NCBI GenBank assembly: GCA_017301995.1
Contig: JAFLEH010000017.1
Coordinates: 82,996-146,995, forward strand
DNA length: 64,000 nt
DNA from: Verrucomicrobiota bacterium
GTDB lineage: Bacteria > Verrucomicrobiota > Verrucomicrobiia > Verrucomicrobiales > Akkermansiaceae
Direction of reading: 5' to 3'
Below, one piece after another: positions 1 through 8,676 of this stretch. Position 1 is the stretch's first letter. The number at the start of each line of letters is the position of its first letter. The notes under the pieces are model-generated. The model searched no databases. It was given only the letters and a program-made list of their open reading frames with translations, and was not told the origin of the DNA. A program made the translations under genes and the position numbers.

Positions 1-943
1 GGTTTTCGGGAAGGTCACATTCCACTCTGCTGGTTAGGTACTCGACGATCTGATTGACCTTGTGGTCGCTGATCTTGCGCTCGCGTTCGTAGGCGAGGTT
101 TTCGCGGATCATGGTGGTGATTTCCTCCATGGTTTTGCCGGGGGCGAGGCGGCTGGCGAACTCGTCGTTGAGTTCCGGCAGTACGGAGGTTTTGAGTTCC
201 TTGAGCGTGGTGGCAAGCACCAGCGTTTGTCCGGCTAGCCCGGCGACCGGATAGTCCTCGGGCAGCGCGACCGGAATCTCGCGGGTGTCGCCGACGTTCA
301 TGCCCACCGCCTGCGTGGCGAAACCGGGAAGGAAGAACTTGTCCTCAAGCCGAACCCAGAAGCCCTCGCGTCCGGATAGATAGCCGGCGGATTTGCCGAG
401 AAACTCGTCGGTCGGCTGGCCGTTGACGGTGGAGGTGTAGTCGATCACCGCGTAGTCGCCAAGATCCGCGGCGCGGTCTTCGATGGGAGTGAAATCGGCG
501 AACCGTTCGCGAAGGGATTCGAGTTGTGCCGCGAGGTCCTCATCGGGAACGGCGGCGGGTGGCGCGGTGACGGCGATCCCTTTGTACTCGGGCAGGGTGA
601 TTTCCGGGGCGAGGGTAAGGGTGGTGTTGAAAGAGCAGGCGTTATCGGGCCCGAAGGTCAGGTCTTTCACGGTGCCGAAATCGAGCACCCGGAGGTCTTC
701 CTGCCTGATGGCGTCACGGAACGCGGAATCAACGAGATTTTCGACGAGTTCGCTTTGGATTTCCTTGGCATAGCGTTTTTCGACCACGGCTTTGGGGGCT
801 TTACCGGGACGGAAACCGGGCACGCGGGCATTGCTGCTGTAGGTGCGGACGATGGAGTCGCGCTCCTTTGCCACCGTATCGGCGGGGATTTCAACACGGA
901 GGGTGGCGGCGCAATTGGGAAGCTTCTCGACGACAATATTCAT
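1..943 (-). CDS. tig: Trigger factor, C-terminus cut by window edge
   Basis: Ribosome-associated chaperone and peptidyl-prolyl isomerase that meets nascent chains at the exit tunnel. The reading frame opens with MNIVVEKLPNCAATLRVEIP and runs without a stop to the first base of the window, giving 314 visible residues of a family that is usually about 430-450. The ribosome-binding signature GFRPGKAPKAVVEKRY lies near residues 43-58, followed by the FKBP-like domain (GDYAVIDYTSTVNGQ around residue 160) and the start of the C-terminal helical arms. No Shine-Dalgarno is visible before the ATG. In many bacteria clpP/clpX follow tig; that side is outside the window. Identification is firm from motif order. 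Confidence 0.95.
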   Translation of the reverse strand, partial: MNIVVEKLPNCAATLRVEIPADTVAKERDSIVRTYSSNARVPGFRPGKAPKAVVEKRYAKEIQSELVENLVDSAFRDAIRQEDLRVLDFGTVKDLTFGPDNACSFNTTLTLAPEITLPEYKGIAVTAPPAAVPDEDLAAQLESLRERFADFTPIEDRAADLGDYAVIDYTSTVNGQPTDEFLGKSAGYLSGREGFWVRLEDKFFLPGFATQAVGMNVGDTREIPVALPEDYPVAGLAGQTLVLATTLKELKTSVLPELNDEFASRLAPGKTMEEITTMIRENLAYERERKISDHKVNQIVEYLTSRVECDLPEN

Positions 944-1049
944 GATGGATGGGCCGGTAGGCGAACCGGGGCGCGGAGGCTACCGGAGTGCCGGGCCATT
1001 TGTCAAACCGGGCGTGTGGAAAAATGCCGGGAAAAATCCGCCGGCTGGG

Positions 1050-1889
1050 TCATTTGCCGGTGGTTCCGGACCACGACCACATCACAGGGTCGAGTTCGTG
1101 GCGTGCGGCGGCCATCACGTCGGCCGCGCCGGCGGGGTCGCGCAGGATCCCGAACAGGGTCGAGCCGGAGCCGCACATCAGGGCCGCGGTGATTTCGGCG
1201 CGCTCCATCAGCCAGTTTTTCAGTTCCGCGAGGAAAACGAACTTGGCGAAGACCGGTAGTTCGAGGTCATTGACGATGGTGAGGTCGCCGAGAGATTGCG
1301 AATCGTAGCGGATGCCGGGCAGGGGCGTCGCGCCTTGCCAGCGGGAATACGCCCACGCGGTGTCCACCCCGAACGAAGGTTTCAGGAGCACGACCGGCAG
1401 GCCGGAGGGAGCGTCGGCGGGCTCGACCGTTTCCCCGCGTCCGGTGGAGCGGGCGGCCCCGGGTAGGAGGAAAAACGGCACGTCGCTGCCAATCGAGGCC
1501 GCCAGTTTCGACAGCGCCCCATCGCCCAGGCCGGTCCCGAAAAACCGGTCGAGGCCGACCAATGTGGCCGCCGCGTCGCTGCTGCCACCGCCCAGCCCGG
1601 CGGAGTGGGGGATCCGTTTGGCAAGCGAGATCCCGCAGGCCAGTGGCAAACCGGTTGCGGCTCCGAACGCCCGCGCGGCCTTGACCACGAGGTTGGATTC
1701 GTCCGTTGGCAGCGCGGCGTCATCGCAGGAAAAGGCGAATTCGTCGGCCGGAGCGATCGTCACTTCGTCGCAGAGGCCGGGCAGTTTGACCATCAGCGAG
1801 TCGATGTCGTGGAAGCCGTCGGGGCGCTTGCCGAGCACTCGGAGCGACAGGTTCAGTTTGGCGGGAGCTTGGAGGGTGAGAGGATTCAT
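1050..1889 (-). CDS. ispE: 4-diphosphocytidyl-2-C-methyl-D-erythritol kinase
   Basis: Cytosolic GHMP kinase that phosphorylates CDP-methylerythritol in the MEP route to isoprenoid precursors. The 279-residue product is of normal family length. It opens with the substrate-site segment PAKLNLSLRVLGKRPDGFHD and carries the ATP-binding glycine-rich loop PHSAGLGGGSSDAA near residues 93-106; the third GHMP motif is seen as MCGSGSTLFGI near the C-terminus. Its ATG overlaps the end of the upstream pgeF gene by four bases, so the two are very likely co-transcribed and translationally coupled. Neighbouring tig is downstream on the same strand after about 100 bp. Confidence 0.95.
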   Translation of the reverse strand: MNPLTLQAPAKLNLSLRVLGKRPDGFHDIDSLMVKLPGLCDEVTIAPADEFAFSCDDAALPTDESNLVVKAARAFGAATGLPLACGISLAKRIPHSAGLGGGSSDAAATLVGLDRFFGTGLGDGALSKLAASIGSDVPFFLLPGAARSTGRGETVEPADAPSGLPVVLLKPSFGVDTAWAYSRWQGATPLPGIRYDSQSLGDLTIVNDLELPVFAKFVFLAELKNWLMERAEITAALMCGSGSTLFGILRDPAGAADVMAAARHELDPVMWSWSGTTGK

Positions 1890-2569
1890 GGCGGCGGGTC
1901 CTTGGTGATGAGCGCCATCATGCGCCCGGTTTTCCCTTGTTCAAGCCGATAACTGTAAAACCTGGAAAGATCGGAAGCCGTGTCCTCGCCGCAGTCGGAA
2001 AAGTCCGAGATTCCGGCGTGTTTCGCCTGATCGGCGATCCGTGCCGCGAAATCGACTTCGTAATGCGGCGGCCGTATGCAGGGTCCCAGAACGGCGGTCA
2101 CATCGGCCGGGTCGGTGCCGAATTCCGCGGCCATCCGGTCCAATGCCCGCCCCAGAATATCGCCCTCGGTGCCTTTTTTTCCGGAATGCAGCAGCCCGAT
2201 GGCCCCGGTTTTCCGATCCGCGAGCCAGATCGCCCCGCAATCGGCGACGTAGATCGCAAGTACCACTCCGGAAGCGTTGGTGACCAAGCCATCCACGCCG
2301 GGAACCACCGGAAGCCCATCCGGGGCACCCATGGTATCCGCACCGGGAACCACCGCGATTTCATTTCCATGGACCTGCTCCGCACGCCACCAGACGGCAC
2401 CGGGGCCGCCGAAGTCCGAGACCGCCCGCTCGTGGCAAGGGCGCAGGGCCCGCATCGCCAGATCGCGGTCGCCATCGGTATCCACGCCCGAAATACGGCC
2501 CACCCATGCCGCGCGGACGCGGGGATGCGCCTGCCGGATGGGTGCCAGAAAAGAGAGATCCTCCGTCAT
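1886..2569 (-). CDS. pgeF: Laccase-domain protein, purine nucleoside phosphorylase / multicopper polyphenol oxidase family
   Basis: Member of the YfiH/PgeF (YlmD, DUF152) family. These zinc enzymes act on purine nucleosides, and the E. coli homologue is linked to peptidoglycan-precursor proofreading. The metal and catalytic residues are visible: QVHG near residue 66, ADC in YVADCGAIW, and the histidine of LLHSGKKG. The usual HAGWRG stretch is altered to HSGKKG, a family-level oddity, but the histidine and glycines remain. LGPCI closes the site. I chose the ATG giving MTEDLSFLAP; the frame extends 13 codons upstream to a TTG, but that segment has no initiation signal. The stop overlaps the ispE start. 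Confidence 0.85.
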   Translation of the reverse strand: MTEDLSFLAPIRQAHPRVRAAWVGRISGVDTDGDRDLAMRALRPCHERAVSDFGGPGAVWWRAEQVHGNEIAVVPGADTMGAPDGLPVVPGVDGLVTNASGVVLAIYVADCGAIWLADRKTGAIGLLHSGKKGTEGDILGRALDRMAAEFGTDPADVTAVLGPCIRPPHYEVDFAARIADQAKHAGISDFSDCGEDTASDLSRFYSYRLEQGKTGRMMALITKDPPP

Positions 2570-2635
2570 GCCGGGGGCAGCATAACGGAGGATAGGGGGA
2601 CTCGCCAAGCAAGGAGTGCTCGGAAATCGGATATC

Positions 2636-3088
2636 TCAGGCGATCACGCGGCCTTGGATGGCACGCTTGGTGTGCTCGACGGTTTCCGCTTCGTCCTCGT
2701 CCATTTCGGCAAGCATGCCCGCCAGGTCATTGGCGATTTCCTTGCGCATTTTGGAGACCAGTTCGACACCTTTGGCGGTGATGCGAACCATGATCTTGCG
2801 ACGGTCCTCGGCGGCGTGGAGGCGCTCAACGTACGAGAGCTTCTCCAAGCGATCCACCAAACCGGTTGCGGCGGCGGTCGAATGGCCCATCTTCTTGGCG
2901 ATATCCGACATCGTCAGATATTCCTCGCTGGAAAGATAGGCAAGCAGGAAGAACTGCGGAAAGGAGATGTTCCCTTTGTTGAGTTCAGACGACAGGTTCA
3001 GGATGCAACTCCGTTGGGTAAAAATAACGAAGTCGGCTAGGCGGTCCGCATCGGCTTTCACCGCGGACCCAAGTGTGGATTGTTTCAT
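2636..3088 (-). CDS. MarR-family transcriptional regulator
   Basis: A 150-residue winged-helix regulator of MarR type. The recognition region is seen as LTMSDIAKKMGHSTAAATGLV (residues about 57-77), followed by the wing HAAEDRRKIMVRITAKG around residues 91-107, the usual DxR motif of this family. The C-terminal helix is acidic (MDEDEAETVEHTKR), suitable for dimerisation. It stands between pgeF and an AT-rich gap, with no obvious catabolic partner, so the ligand and targets cannot be inferred. A divergent target gene is not present upstream, and autoregulation through the AT-rich upstream region is possible but not shown. Confidence 0.85.
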   Translation of the reverse strand: MKQSTLGSAVKADADRLADFVIFTQRSCILNLSSELNKGNISFPQFFLLAYLSSEEYLTMSDIAKKMGHSTAAATGLVDRLEKLSYVERLHAAEDRRKIMVRITAKGVELVSKMRKEIANDLAGMLAEMDEDEAETVEHTKRAIQGRVIA

Positions 3089-3361
3089 GGCTGGTTGTTT
3101 TGTTCATGTTGGGACATGTAAGGCAACCCGCGCCGTTGTTTAAGAACACCTTCTTGGCTACTGGCTGGTGACCGCAAAGGGGGGATTGAATTTAAACAGC
3201 GTCGAGAGTTTCAGTCGGGACAGCGCGAAAGTAAGTCGCTTCGACCATTCTGTAAAGAAGAAAAGTTCGCAGGTACTGAAGTTTTTTTAAAATCACCAAA
3301 AAAACATTGGTTTTGAGCGAGTTACGAATATAAAAAATCCATGGGATGCTGAAATTCCGCA
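3089..3361. other. AT-rich intergenic region without a supported gene
   Basis: This gap is much richer in A and T than its surroundings, with several homopolymer runs (for example near 3277-3312). It lies between the start of the MarR gene and the end of the small lipoprotein gene, both on the minus strand, so it should contain the MarR promoter. I could not fix a -10/-35 pair or a convincing operator palindrome by eye. Confidence 0.5.
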
Positions 3362-3781
3362 TCAGTTTGATGATACCTTGGTATTCTTATCAGGAATTTC
3401 AGACGAGTTTTTTGGAGTTTCAGGCGAAATATCAACCTTTTGGGGAGAGGGTCGGGCATACACGCCGTCGCCGATTTCGAAAGTGCCCGACTGGACATCC
3501 GCGGCGGCGTGGTGTCTGAGGTGTTCACCTGTCGCGACGAGGTTGGCGCCGCGTCCGCCGGGCCCCTGGACGGTAAGGATCGTGCCGGCGGGAACCGTCC
3601 ACTTTCCGTAGCTTTCGATGAGGACGAAATTGCGATCCGGAGGAAACGACGCGATGCGTCCTACCAGTTTCGGGGTGTTGGGATCCTCTTTGGGCGGATC
3701 ATCTTCGGTTAGCCAGGCGCACGAGGAAACCGTGATCGCGGCGAGAACCGCTGGGGTGATGGCGAAGAGGGGGCGGAACAT
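3362..3781 (-). CDS. Small lipoprotein of unknown function
   Basis: A 139-residue predicted outer- or inner-membrane lipoprotein. The N-terminus has a positively charged start, a hydrophobic stretch (PLFAITPAVLAAITV) and a lipobox VSSC with the acylated cysteine at about residue 21. The mature part carries a short SH3-like or beta-rich core (LVGRIASFPPDRNFVLIESY, then GTILTVQGPGGRGANLV) that resembles the small beta-barrel lipoproteins seen in this phylum, followed by a polar tail rich in Ser, Lys and Pro. It ends 12 bp before pdxH on the same strand. I do not recognise the family and assign no function. Confidence 0.7.
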   Translation of the reverse strand: MFRPLFAITPAVLAAITVSSCAWLTEDDPPKEDPNTPKLVGRIASFPPDRNFVLIESYGKWTVPAGTILTVQGPGGRGANLVATGEHLRHHAAADVQSGTFEIGDGVYARPSPQKVDISPETPKNSSEIPDKNTKVSSN

Positions 3782-3792
3782 GGCGGTGGGTG

Positions 3793-4428
3793 TTAGGGTG
3801 ATAGGCGTTCAATCTTCCAGCCGCCGTTTTCCCGCTGATAGAGAAACCGGTCGTGGAGTCTGGCGGGGCCGCCCTGCCAGAATTCGACGGCTGTGGGTAC
3901 GATCCGGTAACCACCCCAGAACGAGGGGAGGGGGATCGATCCCTGGCTGAATTTCTCACGGATTTCGGCGAGCTTCTGCATGAGGAACTTGCGGGAGGTG
4001 ATGACCTCGCTTTGGTTGGAAACCCAGGCGCCGATCTGGGATTCGCGGGGCCTCGAGGCGAAATAGCGGAGCGATTCGGCGGTCGAGATTTTTTCCGCGT
4101 GCCCCTGGATGATGATCTGTCGCTCCAAAGTGATCCATGGGAAGATCGCGCAAACATTCGGATTGGCGGCGATGTGGGCGGCTTTGCGGCTGCCGTAATT
4201 GGTGAAAAACACGAAGCCGGATTCGTCGAAGTATTTCAGCAACACCGCTCGCTGGCAGGGCATGCCGACCGCATCCACGGTGGCGAGGCTCATCGCGTTG
4301 GGCTCGGGCACGCCCAGCTCGTTCGCCTGGCTGAACCACGCGGCGAACTGCGTCACCGGATCGGCGGCGAGATCGGCCCGGTGCAGGCCGCGGGCGGAGT
4401 ATTCCCTTCGGAAATCGGATAGGTCCAT
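3793..4428 (-). CDS. pdxH: Pyridoxamine 5'-phosphate oxidase
   Basis: FMN-dependent enzyme that oxidises pyridoxine/pyridoxamine phosphate to the cofactor PLP. The 211-residue product has the family's usual size. Recognisable elements in order are ANELGVPEPNAMSLATVD, the FMN-binding QRAVLLKYFDESGFVFFTNY, GSRKAAHIAANPNVCAIFPW, and the C-terminal signature RFLYQRENGGWKIERLSP. The start giving MDLSDFRREYSARGL matches the family; the frame extends upstream for 51 further codons with no homology. The upstream side faces the divergent tdh gene. PLP users encoded in this window include SpeA. Confidence 0.95.
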   Translation of the reverse strand: MDLSDFRREYSARGLHRADLAADPVTQFAAWFSQANELGVPEPNAMSLATVDAVGMPCQRAVLLKYFDESGFVFFTNYGSRKAAHIAANPNVCAIFPWITLERQIIIQGHAEKISTAESLRYFASRPRESQIGAWVSNQSEVITSRKFLMQKLAEIREKFSQGSIPLPSFWGGYRIVPTAVEFWQGGPARLHDRFLYQRENGGWKIERLSP

Positions 4429-4621
4429 GCGCAAGCTGTAACCCAGCGGAGACAGCCGCGCAAGGGCGGGATTCGCCCGCGAGTCCGATGCCGGACCCGG
4501 ATAGCGAGGCGGGATCAGGTGGGTCCCATACGAAATTCGGGCTGCGCCAAAGAATCCGTCCCGAAATTGCTTGCTTTCCAAAGCCGCTCATGGTGGTGCA
4601 TGCTCGCGCCGCAACTTATTT

Positions 4622-5650
4622 ATGAAAGCGCTGGTCAAGGCAAAGTCGGAGCCCGGTTTGTGGCTGCAGGATGTTCCGGAACCCGAAGTGGGGCCGATGG
4701 ACGTGCTCATCAAGGTTAGAAAAACGTCGATCTGCGGCACGGACGTGCACATTTGGAAATGGGACGCCTGGGCGCAACGGACGATCCCCGTGCCGATGCA
4801 CGTGGGCCACGAGTTTTGCGGCGTGGTGGAGGCCGTTGGCGCGGGGGTCACGGACATCAAGCCGGGCGAATTGGTTTCCGGCGAGGGCCACATCGTTTGC
4901 GGGCGCTGCCGCAATTGCCTGGCCGGCCGGCAGCACCTCTGCCCGAACACCCTTGGCGTGGGGGTCAACCGCCCCGGCGCCTTTGCCGAGTATCTGTCCA
5001 TCCCCTATCGGAATGTGTACAAGGTGGATCCATCGATCCCCGAGGAGGTGATTTCCACCTTCGATCCGCTGGGCAATGCGGTCCATACCGCGCTCTCCTG
5101 GAGCCTGGTCGCCGAGGACGTCCTCATCACCGGCGCCGGCCCGATCGGCTGCATGGCCGCGGCCATCTGCAAGTTCGCGGGCGCCCGCCACGTGGTCGTC
5201 ACTGACGTCAACCCCTACCGCCTCGAACTCGCCCGCAAACTGGGAGCCACCCGGACGGTGAACGTCGCCACCGAGTCGCTCGACGCGGTGAAACGCGAAC
5301 TCGGGATGAAAGAGGGCTTCGACGTGGCGCTGGAAATGTCCGGCCACCCGTCCGGGATGCACGATATTCTGGAGCATTCGTCAAATGGCGCGAAGGTTTC
5401 GCTGCTCGGGATTTTCCCGGACAAGGTGGCGATCGACTGGGACAAGGTGATCTTCAAGGGATTGATTCTCAAGGGGATCTACGGTCGGGAAATGTTCGAG
5501 ACCTGGTACAAGATGAGCAGCATGATCCGCGCGGGGCTGGATATTTCGCCGGTGATCACCCATCGCTACCACTATTCCGAGTTTGCGAAAGGTTTTGAAA
5601 CCATGATCTCCGGGCAATCCGGAAAAGTTGTGCTTGACTGGACGGTTTAA
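4622..5650 (+). CDS. tdh: L-threonine 3-dehydrogenase
   Basis: Zinc- and NAD-dependent medium-chain dehydrogenase converting L-threonine to 2-amino-3-ketobutyrate. Length (342 residues) fits E. coli Tdh (341). The catalytic-zinc site is shown by TSICGTDVHIW and HVGHEFCGVVEA. The structural zinc lobe carries CGRCRNC and a further Cys in HLCPNT. The Rossmann loop is VLITGAGPIGCMAAAIC near residue 170. I chose the ATG giving MKALVKAKSEPG, the canonical N-terminus. No kbl partner (2-amino-3-ketobutyrate CoA ligase), which often accompanies tdh, is present on either side. A sorbitol-dehydrogenase-like relative is the alternative, but the CGTDVHIW motif favours Tdh. Confidence 0.92.
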   Translation: MKALVKAKSEPGLWLQDVPEPEVGPMDVLIKVRKTSICGTDVHIWKWDAWAQRTIPVPMHVGHEFCGVVEAVGAGVTDIKPGELVSGEGHIVCGRCRNCLAGRQHLCPNTLGVGVNRPGAFAEYLSIPYRNVYKVDPSIPEEVISTFDPLGNAVHTALSWSLVAEDVLITGAGPIGCMAAAICKFAGARHVVVTDVNPYRLELARKLGATRTVNVATESLDAVKRELGMKEGFDVALEMSGHPSGMHDILEHSSNGAKVSLLGIFPDKVAIDWDKVIFKGLILKGIYGREMFETWYKMSSMIRAGLDISPVITHRYHYSEFAKGFETMISGQSGKVVLDWTV

Positions 5651-5686
5651 GGGCAACCATTTCTCGGTCCGCCACATTAGCAGGCA

Positions 5687-5706
5687 CGCCTTCTGCTGAG
5701 AAGGCG
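5687..5706 (+). terminator. Perfect hairpin after tdh
   Basis: Eight-base-pair perfect inverted repeat (arms CGCCTTCT and AGAAGGCG) with a GCTG loop, 37 bp after the tdh stop and 31 bp before the next start. There is no U-tract, so it may be a weak or Rho-assisted terminator, or an mRNA 3'-end stabiliser. Confidence 0.5.
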
Positions 5707-5736
5707 CTGACGCCAATTGAATCCCACTCACGCCCC

Positions 5737-7398
5737 ATGCCCTCATCGTTCCTCCCCAAACCCTTTGCCCACACCTACGAGATCGCCCCGGAATACTCCA
5801 AAAGCGCGGTGTATTTTTCCTGCGAATACGCGATCGACCAGAGCTTCAAGATCTACTCCGGCGGCTTGGGATTCCTCGCCGGCTCCCACATGAGGTCGGC
5901 CGCCGATCTTCGCCAGAACCTTTGCGGCGTGGGGATTCTGTGGTCCTTCGGCTACTACAACCAGGCCCGCGGCGAAAACCGCGAGCTGGCGATCCAGTTC
6001 CGGCGCAAGGATTTCGGGTTTCTCCGCGAGACGGGCATCCGTTTCACCGTGCCGATCCACAACCATCCGGTGTGGGTGAAGGTGATGTTCCTGCCCGGCG
6101 AGACCTTCGGCACCGTGCCGATGTTTTTCCTAACCACGGACATCGAGGAAAACGACGAGCTTTCCCGCGCCCTGACCCACCGGCTTTACGACAACGACCA
6201 TCTGCGCCGGATCGCGCAGTACATTCTGTTGGGTGCCGGCGGCGCGCGGCTGATGGAGGAACTCGGAGTGGATCCCGATGTCTGGCACCTCAACGAGGCC
6301 CACGGGCTTTCGGCGGCCTTCCGCATCTACGAGAAAACCCGGAGCGTGGAGGAAGTCAAAAAGCGCTTCGTTTTCACCACCCACACGCCGGAGGAGGCGG
6401 GCAATGAGAAGCATGATTTCCGCCTGTTGCGGGATTTCTCGTTCTTCGGCAGCGTGCCGGAGGAGGAGATCCGCACGATCGTCGGCCTGGAAGGGGATGT
6501 TTTCAACCACTCGCTGGCCGCGCTGAGGCTCAGCCGCAAGGCGAACGGGGTTTCGAAACTGCATGGCGAGGTCTCCCGGCAGATGTGGAAGGATTATCCG
6601 GACATCTGCGGGATCACTCACATCACCAACGCCCAGAACAAAAAATATTGGGCGGACAAGCCGTTGGAAAAAGCCCGTGCCGCCAACGATCCGGCGGCCC
6701 TGCGCGAACGGAAACGCGAACTCAAACAGGAGTTGTTCGAAACCGTGGCCGACCAGACCGGCAAGCTGTTCAATCCCGATGTGCTCACCCTGGTTTGGGC
6801 CCGCCGGTTCGCCGGTTACAAGCGCCCCGACCTCATCGCCCGCGATCTCGAGCGGTTCCGCGCGCTCATTGGCGATACCACCCGCCCGATTCAGGTGATC
6901 TGGGCCGGCAAGCCCTATCCGTTCGACTACGGCGCGATCGAAACCTTCAACCATCTGATCCGCCTGACCCGGGAAATGCCGAACGCGGCGGTGCTGGTCG
7001 GTTACGAACTCGCGCTTTCCCGCCTGCTGAAAAACGGCTCGGACATCTGGCTCAACAATCCGGTGGTCACCCGCGAGGCGTCCGGCACCTCGGGCATGAC
7101 CGCCGCCATGAATGGCTCGGTCAATCTATCCACCTTCGACGGCTGGGTCTGCGAGTTCGCCCGCGATGGAGAGAACTGCTTCATTGTTCCACCCGCCGAT
7201 CCCGGACTCAGCCCCGAGGATCGCGACCGCCACGACCAACTCGGCGTCTATGATGCTCTAACCACGCGGATCCTGCCGATGTATTACGACCAACCGGAGG
7301 ACTGGACCCGCCTGGTGATCCGCTCGATGAGCGACGTGGCGCCGTATTTCGACTCCAACCGCATGGCGGACGAGTATTACCGGCAGATCTATGCCTGA
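5737..7398 (+). CDS. Alpha-glucan phosphorylase family protein lacking the PLP lysine
   Basis: GT35 family homologue of the short type (553 residues, against about 800 for the E. coli enzyme). The N-terminal substrate domain (YFSCEYAIDQSFKIYSGGLG) and the C-terminal nucleotide-type domain (VWARRFAGYKRPDLIARDLE) are both present. In canonical phosphorylases the PLP Schiff-base lysine sits in GTxxMKxxxNG. Here the segment is EASGTSGMTAAMNGS, so threonine (codon ACC) occupies that position. Activity as a PLP-dependent phosphorylase is therefore doubtful. I believe some Bacteroidota-type homologues share MTAAMNG, but could not check this. The following secreted TIM-barrel gene starts 14 bp after the stop and is probably co-transcribed. 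Confidence 0.85.
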   Translation: MPSSFLPKPFAHTYEIAPEYSKSAVYFSCEYAIDQSFKIYSGGLGFLAGSHMRSAADLRQNLCGVGILWSFGYYNQARGENRELAIQFRRKDFGFLRETGIRFTVPIHNHPVWVKVMFLPGETFGTVPMFFLTTDIEENDELSRALTHRLYDNDHLRRIAQYILLGAGGARLMEELGVDPDVWHLNEAHGLSAAFRIYEKTRSVEEVKKRFVFTTHTPEEAGNEKHDFRLLRDFSFFGSVPEEEIRTIVGLEGDVFNHSLAALRLSRKANGVSKLHGEVSRQMWKDYPDICGITHITNAQNKKYWADKPLEKARAANDPAALRERKRELKQELFETVADQTGKLFNPDVLTLVWARRFAGYKRPDLIARDLERFRALIGDTTRPIQVIWAGKPYPFDYGAIETFNHLIRLTREMPNAAVLVGYELALSRLLKNGSDIWLNNPVVTREASGTSGMTAAMNGSVNLSTFDGWVCEFARDGENCFIVPPADPGLSPEDRDRHDQLGVYDALTTRILPMYYDQPEDWTRLVIRSMSDVAPYFDSNRMADEYYRQIYA

Positions 7399-7412
7399 TC
7401 GGTTAGCCTGCC

Positions 7413-8573
7413 ATGCGTGATATCATCGGCATGTTCATCGGGATCGCCGCGGCGGTGATTGCGGCTCCCGGAGCGCGCGCCGACGGGGTGGATCCGTCCA
7501 ATACCATCCTCGGCACCCAGACCTTCAGTCCGGCCTATCAGTTCGGCGGGGAAACCAGGCTGGTGGAAACCGCCGAAGCGATCCGGAAGATGGGCGCGAA
7601 CGTGATCAAGTTCGAGCTTTCCGCGCGGTATGCTCGTCCGGATGGAAATGTGGGGAAAGCCGATCCGTCGATTCGGAGTTTGGCCGATCTCGCGCTGAGG
7701 GAGCCCTCGCACCGGCGGGTGTTGGACATGCCGTTCGGTCATTTCGTGTTGTGGGCGCACGCGTTTTCCAATTCCCACGAGGCGTGGCGCGGGGGATTTC
7801 CGGCATCGGCGCGGGAAGCGGAGTATCGCGAGATCCGCGATCTGGCGAAATGTCTGCTGGAAACCTATTCCGGAAGCGGCAAGACGTTCTATCTGGGGCA
7901 CTGGGAAGGCGATGGACTCCTCCGCGGCAGCGTGGCGGGGGAAAACGACGCCAAAGTGACTCCCGAAGCGGTCGGCGGGATGATCGAGTGGCTGAATTGC
8001 CGCCAGTGCGCGATCGACGACGCGAAACGCGAGACGCCCCATGCGAAAGTGGACGTCTGGCACTATACCGAAGTGAACCACGTCCGGTTGGCGATGGACG
8101 AAGGGCGGCCCGCCATGGCCAACCGGGTGCTCCCGAAAGCGAACGTCGATTTCGTTTCCTATTCCTGCTACGACACCCAGAGCGATCCCGCGCTGCTGAA
8201 GCGTGCGCTGGACTACATCGAGGCGAAACTTCCCGCGAAACAGGGCATTGCCGGCAAGCGGGTTTTCATTGGCGAATACGGTTTCCCGGCGGTCAGGCAC
8301 AGCCCGGAGGAGGTGGACCGGCTTTCCCGCCGTGTGATGAGCGCCGGAATCGAGTGGGGTTGTCCGTTCGTGTTGTACTGGGAGATTTATAACAACGAGG
8401 TCGGTCCGGATGGGAAACAGATCGGTTTCTGGATGATCGATGACAAGGGCGTCAAACAGCCGGTTTACGAGACGCACCGGAGATTCTACGAGTGGGCGGG
8501 AAAGCGCGCGCCGGGGCCGGGAAGGGGAGACGCGGAGTTCCGGGCGGCGGCGGTGGAGTTTCTGCGGGACTGA
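7413..8573 (+). CDS. Secreted TIM-barrel glycosidase-like protein
   Basis: A 386-residue protein with an N-terminal signal sequence (IGMFIGIAAAVIAAPGARA, cleavage after ARA near residue 23). The body looks like a clan GH-A glycoside hydrolase barrel. A candidate acid/base glutamate lies in YLGHWEGDGLL (about residue 150-160). A candidate nucleophile lies in VFIGEYGFPAVR (about residue 288-299), the typical strand-7 position, followed by the strand-8 aromatic FVLYWEIYNNE. I do not recognise a numbered GH family and assign no substrate. Its position directly after the glucan-phosphorylase homologue suggests a role in glycan turnover, but this is inference from proximity only. Confidence 0.65.
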   Translation: MRDIIGMFIGIAAAVIAAPGARADGVDPSNTILGTQTFSPAYQFGGETRLVETAEAIRKMGANVIKFELSARYARPDGNVGKADPSIRSLADLALREPSHRRVLDMPFGHFVLWAHAFSNSHEAWRGGFPASAREAEYREIRDLAKCLLETYSGSGKTFYLGHWEGDGLLRGSVAGENDAKVTPEAVGGMIEWLNCRQCAIDDAKRETPHAKVDVWHYTEVNHVRLAMDEGRPAMANRVLPKANVDFVSYSCYDTQSDPALLKRALDYIEAKLPAKQGIAGKRVFIGEYGFPAVRHSPEEVDRLSRRVMSAGIEWGCPFVLYWEIYNNEVGPDGKQIGFWMIDDKGVKQPVYETHRRFYEWAGKRAPGPGRGDAEFRAAAVEFLRD

Positions 8574-8612
8574 TGGAGCGGCATATGTCGGTTTTCCGAA
8601 CCGGGAAACACG

Positions 8613-8645
8613 AAAAAGCGCGGGGACCTTGTCGGTGCCCCGCGC
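8613..8645 (-). terminator. Rho-independent terminator for the 8677-9519 lipoprotein gene
   Basis: Read on the minus strand this is a GC-rich stem (arms GCGCGGGG and CCCCGCGC, 8 bp) extended inward by an ACC/GGT pairing across one bulged base, with a five-base loop, followed directly by TTTTT. It sits about 30 bp after the stop of the minus-strand lipoprotein gene and between two convergent genes. Confidence 0.85.
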
Positions 8646-8676
8646 GGGTTGGAGTGATTTGTTCCGCTGCGTTGGA

